64,000 nucleotides of DNA from Omphalotus guepiniiformis (taxonomy: Eukaryota; Basidiomycota; Agaricomycetes; Agaricales; Omphalotaceae). Every line of letters starts with the position of its first letter. Within the stretch, counting starts at the first letter, position 1. Made by a program: the position numbers and the translations under genes. The notes under the pieces were generated by a model. That model was given only the letters and a program-made list of their open reading frames with translations. It was not told the DNA's origin and ran no database searches. Shown piece after piece: positions 23,337-35,300 of the stretch. The stretch spans positions 248,001 to 312,000 of the forward strand of contig JAQOOI010000061.1 of the NCBI GenBank assembly GCA_028554645.1, written 5' to 3'.

Positions 23337-26300
23337 TCAATTACCAAGCTTCTCTCCTCTAATGCTCGCAAACTCGCGCAAGAACTTCTCCTGTGCTCTG
23401 ACAACAATTTTCACGTGTTCGATACTGAGCGGTACTTGCCTGTAGCATAGTAACATTTATGTTAGTGATGACAATTGATCAGGGGAAAAATGAACGCAGA
23501 ACTGACAGAGAAAGAGCCAATGCTTGCGCAGTCCGCACCTGAAATCAAACCGGGAATGATGAGAAGATTGAATTAAATAGAAAATTACAAGAAGCCGTAC
23601 CAAATTTTTGATTGTACGACCTGCAGAGTAAAGAGGTTAATATTGTATTCAAAAGACTCGAGCATCACACACCATTGAAAGGTTTAACAGCCAACTCCTC
23701 AATCTCCTTCCTGGACAACACATTGTCTGGATTCACAGCACCATCACAATTCATGTTGGAAACATCTTCAACCCGATAACCCGAAAGTTCGAAGAACTTG
23801 CACCAGACAGTGAGACGACCTTCATTGTCCAATTCAGGATACCTGATAGCTGTGGTAATAGTAGTACAACTGCCGAATATATTGGAACTGGGCACGAAGG
23901 TCAAAAGCTAATATTAATGAGAATATAGTGTACTATACATACCTGGGCACGAAGGTCAAAAGCTGAGAGACTTTTGACCTTCGAGCACCAGATTAAACAA
24001 ACGTTACATAAGCTATACAATACAGGTCGTTGCTACGGTCGTCTTCCAACACTCCCCCTCGAACGAAGCAACATACATATAGAACTCAAAGACGTATGAA
24101 ACCGAAGAGCGGGATAAGATGCCAGAATCTATCACGCGCGAGTGATTTAGTCAGGAGGTCAGCAGGCATTTTGTTGGTCCTGCAGTGGACTAATTTCATC
24201 CGTTGGTTACTGACTTCGTCCCTAAGCCAATTGTTAGCGACCCGAGTTATTACTCAAGTAACTTCACACAGAATCTAACTTCTTACAAAGAAGATAAGAA
24301 GACGAAGCAAGAGAGATAGAATTTGAGAAGAGAAAATAGCTAAGTACAGGTTTAACTCGAGGAGATTAAACTAGATCGAAGCTAAAGAAGTATTCTACAA
24401 AAGAAGTGTTCTTATATACGTAAATAATACCCTAAACCCTGGGTTGTAACCCTTGACTAATTAACGTGTGTATACCATGATTTATCCATGAGTTACGATC
24501 GCCTCAAGATATACATGTTGTGATCTCGATCGCCTGGTGTTCTGTGCGTGTCTAAGATCATTGTGCTGTCTACATGCGTAATTAATATAACCCTAGATCT
24601 GAGTAATACGATACTATCTACTGATAATAAAAGTGTCTACATGTACAAACAGTTGATAAGATAAGATGAAAAAGAAAAAGAATACATTGTTCGTAACATT
24701 ACCCCCTCCTTAGGCACGATGTCCCCATCGTCCTAACTTCACTGCTAAGGCCTCAGTTGGCATTTTCTTTTGATCTACTACTTCGGTATAGGTATCGTGT
24801 TTAGGCATTGGTCGAAATAATGATGTCGGGAATGAGGAAATAGGTATTTCGAGTTTACGAAGTCGAGGTTTATTGGGGAATTTTTTGTGGAAATCCTCGA
24901 TCGCTTCCTTCGCATTTGTTAGATTCGCTAACGGCTCCCATGTCTGCTCGTGTCGCGAATATCCTTTCCAGTGTACTTTGTATCCAAATTTTCCTCCCCT
25001 GTATTTCCCTGAATCTACAATCTCTTCTACTTCAAACTCCGGCTCTTTTCCTTCTATCACAGGCGGGGGTCGATCGTTCTTGGGTTGTTCTGGAAATTGC
25101 GGCTCGTGATATGGAGTAAGCAGTACTTCGTTAAACACAGGATGGATCCGTTTCCAGGTCTTTGGTATCTTAAGACGATAGGATGTGGCGCCTACTTTTT
25201 CTACGACTTCGAATGGACCAAATCTTTTATCATCCAGTTTTTTCATTGGACGATCAGATGTTAGATTTGTTGCTTCAAGCCAGACTTTGTCTTTCGGCTT
25301 GTATTCTATTGACGCTGTCCGCTTCTTGTTGTAATGTCGTGCCATGTCCGCTTTTGCCTTCGTCAATGCCGATCCTACTTCTTCTCTGATCTTCTTCATT
25401 GATTCCGCAAATTCCTGTGCCGTTGGGTTTGATGACTTCTTAACCGGAGCTGTTCCTTTATACGGATGTCTTCCCATATCCGCAAAGAATGGAGACACTT
25501 TTGTAGCCGAGTGTACTCTATCATTCAATACGAATTCCGCTGTTGGCAACCACTCGTGCCAGTCATTCTGATGCTGATTAATGAAAATCCTGAGATAATG
25601 TTCTATCTCTTGGTTTATTCGTTCAGTTTGACCGTTACTCTGTGGATGGTACGCCGTTGTGAAGCTACCCTGAATTCCCAATAGTTGGTAAAGTTCTTTC
25701 ATGAATTTAGAGTGATATTGTGGACCTCTATCATGAATGATTTTTCGTGGTAATCCGTGTATTGGGAAGATCCTGTCTCTATAGATCCGGGCCATTCCTT
25801 CCGACGTTAATGACATATGCGTGGGAACTAAGCGTGCCCGCTTTGTGAAATGATCCACAGTTACGCTTATTGCATTAAATCCGCCAGCTTCCGGTAGTTC
25901 GCCAATCAAGTCCGTTCCGATTGTCTGCCATGGTCCATCCGGAATCTCATTCGGTACCAGAGTTCCAGTTGGTTTGGTTCGATGACTTTTAGTAGCTTGA
26001 CATTTTTCGCAACCCTTGACGTACTTCCGTACATCTTGAGTGATTCCTGGCCACCAATAGTTCCTTGTTACCAACTCCATGGTTTTAAATTGTCCCGGAT
26101 GTCCCGCAAGAACCGAGTCATGATGAATGCCAATGATCTTTCCTCGTAACCTATTGTCAATGGGTACGTAGATTCGATCTTGCCATGTGACTATTCCTTC
26201 TGATGACTCGACCCAACCCTGATCTTTTCCTTCTAAAGCCTTATTGACTAGATTATCCCGTACTTTTGACTTCTTTTTGATAAGATCTAAGATCTCATCT

Positions 26301-29300
26301 TCGGGCATTTCCAGTTTGTTGATCGAAAAAAGTTCCGGCTTCAGAAGTACTAAGTTCGCGTTGTCATTTTCCCCCGTCTCATGATTGGCCATCCTGGACA
26401 ATGCATCAGGCTTCCCCATTGACTTTCCAGGTTTATGGATCAGGGTAAAATCGTACTCGGATAATTCCGTTATCCATCGGGCTTGTCGACGATTCAATTT
26501 CTGAGGTTTTTTGAAATACTGAAGATTTTGATGATCTGTATAGATCTCAAATGATTCTTCCGCACCCATCAGATACTGTCTCCAATCTGCTAAGGAATCC
26601 ATAATGGCCATCATTTCCTTATCATAGATCTCATAATTACGTTCCGTTTCATTTAGAGATCTAGATCTGAATGCAATAGGCCACCATTTTCCATCTATCT
26701 TTTGCGATAAGACAGCTCCGTTCGCATAATCTGAGGAATCTGCCTCGACTCTGAATTGCCCATGATCACGGGGTATGGTTAGAACAACTTCTTCGGCAAT
26801 TCTACTTTTGAGTTCTTCGAATGCCTGATGTTGCTGCTCTGTCCATTCCCACTTTGAATTCCCAGTCAGTGATGACAATGGTTTCGCCACTTGACTGAAT
26901 CCTCGGATAAATCGTCGGTAGAAGTTGCAGAAACCCAAGAAGGACTGTACTTCCTTCTTGTTTCCTGGTATTTTCCATTCTTTTACCGCTTTGACTTTCT
27001 TTGGATCCATCCGCACTTGTCCGTTTCCTACAAACACTCCAAGGTACTCGACATTACTGGTCTCGAATTCGCACTTTTCAGGTCTAAGATACAACTTGTG
27101 TTGTCGTAATATATCTAACACCTGTTTTACAATTGACTCGTGCTCTTCGATTGTATTTGTGAAAACCAAAATGTCGTCTAAGTACACCATGACATGACCT
27201 TCATTGATCAAATCCCTTAAGATATGATTCATGAACGCTTGGAAGGTCGCCGGAGAATTTGTAAGACCAAAGAACATAACCGTTGGTTCAAAGAGCCCCC
27301 GATTAGTCCTAAATGCCGCCTTCCACTCATCACCTTCTTTGATCCGGATATTATTGTATCCCCATCGAACATCCATTTTCGAAAATACTTTCGAGTCCTT
27401 CAGTTTATCAATGAGTTCTTGAATGAGCGGCAACGGGTATTTGTTCTTTATCGTTGCTTCATTCAACTTCCGATAATCCTGAACAGGTCGAAGTTTCCCA
27501 TCTTTCTTTGCCACAAAGAAGAATGGTGAGGCCATCGGTGACTTTGATGGTCTAATTCGTCCAGATTTCAGATTTTCCTTAATGAACTCATCTAAAACTT
27601 TCTGTTCCGAAGGATTTAATGGATAGACCTTGCAATCTACTGGCGTAAAGTCTGGCTTCAGCTCAATTGCATGGTCCCAGGGTCTTCGTTCGGGTAAATT
27701 TTGGAAATCGGCTTCATCAAAAACATCCTTGTACTCATTGACGTATTTGTCTGCTTTCGACTCAGTCTTTTTGCCCTTTCCAAAGTTCATACTTCGAAGA
27801 TATCCATCCCAATTCAGGTAAAACAAGCGATCCCCTTCTTCTAGTTCCCGGACTTCAGCGTCGGATTCAGGTTTTAGGTAATATGGTATGTAACCACACT
27901 TCTTAGGACATCGGTCAAACTTTAAGGTTGAGTCATTCCAATCTATATTGGGATTATGACGTCTTAACCAATCGAGTCCCAGAAATATGTCCGTTTTGCC
28001 CAAATTTGTAACAGCAAGTTCAATGCGTTCCGCATGATCTCCCATTACCAATCTGACTTCTATGAATCCTTCAATTGAACCGTCTTCGTTTAAGGTACCA
28101 TCAGCATTGTATACCGGCATCTTTACTGGTAATTTCTTAACAGTTAAGCCATGTCGCTCTACGAATTCTTTATTGACGCAAGAACCCGTTGCTCCACTGT
28201 CAAGTAATGCTGATGTCTCTATCTGCTTGCCACTCTCGATGTCTTCAATTGTAACAGACAACTTGAGATCTCTTCCTTTAGTACCTTTTACGAACCGCAA
28301 GTTTTTCTTAAGTGACTTTACGGCTGTGATGGCTTCGCTGATGTCCAATGACCGGATCTGGGCAACCGTTTCTTCTGATGCTTCCCTGGCCCGACAGGTC
28401 GGCATCCATGCTCTCAGAATTCCCACCGCTCGTTCTGACTCATCCTCCCTTACTCTCTGCGCTATCCATTCTGGTGAATTCGGCGGATAACGTTCTCTCA
28501 CAGGTTTTGAATCGGACTTTGTAGATACTGACGCAAATTTATTCTCAGGATGATTAAATACAAAGTGAAAATTGCTGTCCTTGTGATCTACACTAGACTG
28601 TTCCGATTCTAACTCAGAAGGACCTGTATTCACTTCTGAGCTCTGACAAAACCCGTATCCGATTTCAACCAGTTCAAGAACCAGCTCGGTGGCTGTTCTT
28701 CTTTCTTCTCTTCCTCCTGCACGTTCACCTGCCTCACTCTCTGACCCCGCTTCGCTGGACAATCCCGCGAGATGTGTCCCTTCTGTCCGCAATTGAAGCA
28801 CTGCCCATTCCTTCGGGCCGCGTCAATGTCCATGGGTTTACCTATACCCCCAAAGGTTGTTCCTGTGGCGTCTCTCCGATCACCACTTCCTGCCGCCTGT
28901 TGCGGACTTTCTCTTCTTGGCGTAAACGCCGGTCGGTTCTGGTTCTGATTCTTGCGCCATTCCTGACGCCTTCTCCATAGTTGATCAATCTTGATCACTA
29001 TGTCCTTCCATTCGTCGTACACTTTGGGCAACTCGTCCCTCGTGTAAATGGCATCAATTGTTTTCTCATTAATGCCCTTCTCGATGAGCCGCACCACGTA
29101 CGGGTCATCCTTCTTGTAATCCGCCTCCGTCAACAGTATCTCCAACTCCTGGAAATACTCCTCTGCCGTTCCCGCTCCCTGCTTCAACAACTCCACCTTC
29201 TCCTGCGCTGTCCTCTGCAGACCGGAATCTAGGAACGCCTTGTTCAAGGCTTGCTTGAATTGCGCCCAGTCCTTCTGCCACTTCTCGTTGTCTTGGTCAA

Positions 29301-32300
29301 AATGGGTGTTGTAGTAATTATTCACCCATCCGTCCACAAGCTTTCCATTCATGAAAGAGATTGCAACATCAATCCTTTCATCGTCGGTCGTGATACCATT
29401 TTTCTTATCACGAATGTATGTAAAGAGCCTTCGACGCCAATTCTTGAACTCAGATTTGACGCCAGTGAAGTTGTCGGGTTTGTTGAGGAGTGATTTTCCT
29501 CGCGAGGTGTCGATTTCAGACATTCTGATAGGGGTAGAAGGTCGGGTAGAATATGGGGATGATGTAAGGGATCTGTATGGAGGTGTGATAGGTGATGCGG
29601 GATTCGAATTGAAAAGGTTGTCAAGTTCGTTTGAAAACCAAGACGTGGTGATTTGTTCAAAGTTGTACCGTCAGTAACCTCACGAAGAGATTTCGGGTAC
29701 TTGTTTGAATAGGAATGATGATATTTGGTTCTAAAACCACACTCTTCTTGATAGTTCAACTGGGCCCTCCTTTCTAGGATTGGAGCGACGTCCCCAGCAC
29801 AAAGACCCGTCTCCGAAGATCAGGAATCGATGTCTTATGTCTGCCAGTACACAGTCGGACTCAACGTTACTGTTTTGTACTATAGGCGACGTGAACTGGA
29901 CTGAGTGTAGTTTTCTAACCGAACAGAAACTCGGTATCAAAGGCAAATGCCCAAGGAAAAAGGTTTTTAGCGTATGAAGGTCGGGATTCACTTACAAGTC
30001 GTAAAACGACGTGCAAGGGCAAGCTTGATGAAAATAGTATGTGAAGTCGGGTGAGTTTGTTTGAAGCTTCGATCTTATGTTAGCGACCCGAGTTATTACT
30101 CAAGTAACTTCACACAGAATCTAACTTCTTACAAAGAAGATAAGAAGACGAAGCAAGAGAGATAGAATTTGAGAAGAGAAAATAGCTAAGTACAGGTTTA
30201 ACTCGAGGAGATTAAACTAGATCGAAGCTAAAGAAGTATTCTACAAAAGAAGTGTTCTTATATACGTAAATAATACCCTAAACCCTGGGTTGTAACCCTT
30301 GACTAATTAACGTGTGTATACCATGATTTATCCATGAGTTACGATCGCCTCAAGATATACATGTTGTGATCTCGATCGCCTGGTGTTCTGTGCGTGTCTA
30401 AGATCATTGTGCTGTCTACATGCGTAATTAATATAACCCTAGATCTGAGTAATACGATACTATCTACTGATAATAAAAGTGTCTACATGTACAAACAGTT
30501 GATAAGATAAGATGAAAAAGAAAAAGAATACATTGTTCGTAACACCAATAGTAGCGTAGGTCGAGATGTTTTACTTGTCCATGGTGGTCCGGATTTCGAG
30601 CAACTGCAATCGCGGATTGGTTGTCAATGTGGAGAGTAGAAGGTGTGGTGAATTTATATCCAAGCTCAGTGAAGAGGTTATGAAGCCAAATGATTTCTTG
30701 GCCAGCAGACACAGCGCTCACGTATTCCGCTTCCGTGGTCGAAAGGGTGACAAATCCTTGTAGACGGCTGGACCAGCTAATTGCCCCAGTTCCCATCTTG
30801 ATCACAAAACCACTAGTTGACCTGCCGTTGTCAGGATTTCCGCCATGATCTGCGTCACAGTATGAGGTGAAGCGTTCTCCATTCCGCTCTGATGAGGGTC
30901 CATATTGAATGCAGAGATCTAGTGTGCCTTTCAGATATCGCAATAGACGTTTCAACGCTGTCCAGTGTGCAGGCCCGGGATTTTTTACTGAACCGAGAAA
31001 GGACACTGACTGCATAGGCAATATCTGGTCTCATTGCTATGGCTAGATAGGCAACACTACCAAGGACATTAAGATATGGCACCCCTCGCATCAGTTCATG
31101 TTCCTCAGGCGTTTTCGGTGACTGTTCTGAGGAAAGCCGGACATTGAGGTCAAGTGGCGTTTGGACTGGATTGCAATCTGCCATGTGGGCACAATTGAGA
31201 ATGTCGAGGATGTACTGTCGTTGGGACAGTGACAATGTACACTGCTGGCGATTTCGCTTGATCTCAACACCAAGGAGGTATGTTTGCGGACCTAGGTCGC
31301 GAAGTTTGAAATGACGTCGCAGCTCAGCTATCACCTTTCGAACGTCGTCCATGGATTTTGTCGCAATTGTCATGTCATCAACATAGACTGGGATTATAAT
31401 GCGGATGTCGTTTCGCTTGTAGACCCATATGCTGTGTTCGCACTGCACTCGCGTGAAGCCCATTTTCTCAGTGAGTGTGATGTAGCTTCTGGTGCCATTG
31501 ACGTCCAGCTTGCTTGAGCCCATAGATTGACTTCCGCAATCTCCATACCCATCCTGGACCTTTTTCCTGAAAACCTTCCGGTTGCTCCATGTACACCTCT
31601 TCTTCGAGATCGCCGTTCAGAAAAGCGGAGGATATGTCAACACTCCAAAGCTCCAAGTCTTCTAGGGCACCCAGGGCAAGGACGGCACGTAGTGCTGCCC
31701 ACTTTGGTGTCGGTGAGAAAGTTTCGTTGAAATCAAAACTGGGACATTGGCTGTAGCCCTGGGCAACTAGACGTCCCTTGTATCGCTCAACTGTCCCGTC
31801 TGCATTCTTCTTCACCTTGAACACCCAGCGGCTTCCAATGACATTTCGATCCTTTGGTCGTTCAACAAGCTCGAAAACACCCATGTCCGTGAGCGAATGT
31901 ATCTCGTCGACGGCAACTTGAAAGTACTTTGACGCTTCTTCATCTGGCAGGGTTTGCGACTCCCGGAGAGACTTTGGTTCTCGGTGGTTTGTAGTCTCTG
32001 CATTGTGTGCAAATTCGTTGGAGTCATACTCATCCTCTCCCAGGTTTCCATCTGCATAATTTCCATCCCAGGTGCCTTGGTAGTTCCATGGAGGGCGTGA
32101 ATCATCACCAGGAGGATTGATTCGCCGGCGAAATCCTCTACCTGTATTAGGAAGAGGTTCAATGAGGCCATCTTGTCGGAATAGTGGTTTATGGGGTGCT
32201 CGTTGAATTTGCTCTGGGAGTGGAGGAATAGGTGATGGTGGTCGGGATTGGAGATCAGAGGGTAGTGGAGTCAGTGGTGAGAGAGGGGGTGTGTCAACTT

Positions 32301-35300
32301 CAGGCAGTAGAGACGAGTGTGGTGGTTGTGGTGCTGCTGCTGTTGGTGGATTAGTATCCTCAGCATCAGATGTGTTCGGTGGGAGCAATGGTAGTGATAA
32401 CGGCTGTGGAGCTTGTGTTACATCTTTAGGTTGTGCTCCCCGAGGAGTCCATGTAACATCTTTATAATGTGTCCTTGAATTTTAACCCACCCCGGTTATA
32501 ATACCGCCTCTTATATAGAAACTGTTGCTGAATGATAATTTGTACCTTACCCGGACATGTGTACCCACATGTACCATTATAATGATGCTTTTTAATTCAC
32601 CTAGGAGTAGGTAAGGTCTTTATAATGCCATCGCGTCCTTTCCCTCAGCCCAAATACTGCCCTTATAATGCTGCTCCTCTATGTGTTTGCTCTCTACTTA
32701 TAACTCATAGCCCTGATTTTGTATTTATAATGGGAGTCCCCTCGGAAAACCCGTACATGCACACCTAAATAACTCACAGCGTCAACATGACACTTATAAT
32801 GCGGCTCTCTCCTCTCCTCTCCTCCGAACATGCCTCCATAATTCATAGCCCCGCCCTCGTAATTATAATGGAGGCCACGTCGTCTCCTTTTCCCGGAATC
32901 CCTACATACGCACCCCGATAACTCATAGCCCCCGTACCACATTTATAATGCGGCTCTCTCTCCTCTCTTCTTCTCCGAACCAGCCTCCATGATTCATAGC
33001 CCCGCCCTCGTAATTATAATGGAGGCCACGTCGCCTCCTTTTCCCGGAATCCCTACATACGCACCCCGATAATTCATAGCCCCCGTACCACCTTTATAAT
33101 GCGGCTCTCTCTCCTCTCTTCTTCTCCGAACCAGCCTCCATGATTCATAGCCCCGCCCTCGTAATTATAATGGAGGCCACGTCGCCTCCTTTTCCCGGAA
33201 TCCCTACATACGCACCCCGATAATTCATAGCCCCCCGTACCACATTTATAATGCAGCTCTCCCTCCTCTCCTCTCCTCTCCTCCAAACGCCTCTATATTT
33301 CATGACGACAGCATCATGTTTATAATGAAGGCCTCGTTCCCTCTCCTCCAAACCAGCCTCTATATTTCATACCCCCAGCATCACAGTTATAATGCGTCTC
33401 TCTCCTCTCCTCTCCTCTCCTCCGAACCAGCCTCTATATTTCATGACGACAGCATCTTGATTATAATGGAGGTTCCGTCATCTTCTTTCGCCAGAATCCC
33501 TACATACGCACCCCGATAAGTCATAGCCCCCGTACCACCTTTATAATGCGGCTCTCTCTCCTCTCTTCTTCTCCGAACCAGCCTCCATGATTCATAGCCC
33601 CGCCCTCGTAATTATAATGGAGGCCACGTCGCCTCCTTTTCCCGGAATCCCTACATACGCACCCCGATAATTCATAGCCCCCCGTACCACACTTATAATG
33701 CGGCTCTCTCCTCTCCTCCTCCTCTCCTCCGAACGTGCCTCCATAATTCATAGCCCCGCCCTCGTAATTATAATGGGGGCCACATCGTCTCCTTTCATAT
33801 CATCTCCTTTCTCCTATACGCACCTCAATATCTTTGTACTTATAACTCAGTACCGCCAATGTAATGGTCATTTTCCTCCCCCATGCCCTTCTGTACACTT
33901 AATAGTAGCCCCGGTGCCATACTATAATGCAGCGGGCCTCAACTCACTTGCGTAAACTTGGTAAGCCATGGCTGCAGCTCATTTATATTGTCTCTGGAAG
34001 TGAAGTAAATATAATTCAAGCCACTTGTAATATCTATCACAAGGTTCAAACGAAATCATCATATTCACATTGGGCCAAACCTATTCCTCCAAGTCCTCGT
34101 CCTCTGGCGCCAATTCATCATCTTGTCCCAGATCCACCTCCACCACCAGCTGGGTTAGGTGGGATTCTATGTCGGTTCCTACGTGATCAAGAGACCATAA
34201 GATCGTTCTTGTGCGTTGGCGAAGAGGGAACCATTTCTGCGACCACGTAATTGCACGCTCCCGCTCTACATCAGAGTGTTCCTTGGCGTATGCCTGAAGC
34301 CCCTCAAGCAGCCACTTACTCACATTCTGTCTGCACCCAATCTGCTCAGTCCACCAACACGACTTCCAATTGCAAAACATGACTGCACGTCGCATCTCTT
34401 CCTCGACCAGCAGAAGTTCCTCACGAGAACGTCGCGCCCTTGCTCTTGCCTTACACCATTCAACGCGAAGACCTACGGAACTAATTAGGTGCGTAAAGTG
34501 GAGAGGTGCTTCATACTGACTTTCCTCAATTTCCTTGACACTCACTCCTTCTTTTGCGGCCAGTTCCTCGTCACTCATGGTACCTTTATCTCCCGATGCT
34601 GTTGCATACCATATCCAAGAAATAGACCGCTTACTGTCGCCACGGGATAGAACTGGATTGATGTACACTGTAGGAAGGTTCTCTACACCGGAAAGCATGT
34701 CGTTGATTTCTTCTTGTGTGACACTTGCGAGTCGTTGGGCCTTTTGGAACTCTGCCTTCTCCTCGTCCAAAAGTACACGCTCGTTCACGCCTCGAATATC
34801 CTCTGGTCTAAGCTCTTGCAGAACATGTTCCCAGCTTCCTGGACCACGCAGTTGCAGGAGCGCCAACCGAGCAGCGCAATACGTTTGGCGGATGGCCTTT
34901 ATTTTTATCTCAATCTGGTCCTGAAGCTCATGCTGCTTTGTGTATGTCCCTTGGGAAGGAGTCACCCTGGAGCTATGCTTGTATGCCACACTTCGTGTAC
35001 GAAGCTGCCGCCGAAGGCGACATATACATTCCATAGCCTGAGCATACCGAAGTCGATCTTCCAAGGTAGCTAGTTCGGGACAGAGAGATTTACGAATCGA
35101 GGCATCTAGATAGCTGGGAAGGAGAATTCGGATTTGCTCAGGAGGCATGTCATCAGGGGCCGGATAGGACTTCAGGTACGCATGAATGCCCGGCATATGA
35201 AGCAGCTGAGCCTCTCGAAAGCGTCGGATACGGCGGAGCAGGTTTGTTCGACGTGTCTGAATGTTTGTTTGTTGAATGACGGTGAGTTCTTTATTTGCTG

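Larger units (their letters stand above)
24232..30544 (-). mobile_element. Ty3/gypsy chromovirus copy A, intact
   Basis: This is a complete element of 6313 bp with two 467-bp LTRs (24232-24698 and 30078-30544) that look identical by eye, flanked by CCAAT (24227-24231 and 30545-30549). Gag and pol are open on the minus strand. A self-complementary primer-binding site lies at 30065-30075, two bases from the 5' LTR. The pol product ends with a chromodomain, placing it in the chromovirus (Tf1/sushi-like) group. Identical LTRs and open frames imply a very recent, possibly still active, insertion. Confidence 0.95.

Noticed and set aside
23131..23445. Plus-strand frame of about 100 codons near 23131-23445
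   Set aside because: It is antisense to the last exon of the AAA ATPase gene, which has clear family motifs.
24430..24450. Telomere-like CCCTAAACCCTGGG in gypsy LTRs
   Set aside because: Only one and a half units, present at the same place in all LTRs of the family. It is part of the LTR, not a telomere remnant.
32420..32460. TGTTACAT on both sides as an 8-bp KDZ target duplication
   Set aside because: Using it as the boundary puts the Copia reading frames out of phase by one base and leaves the shared terminal inverted repeat well inside. It may be chance, so I do not claim a duplication.
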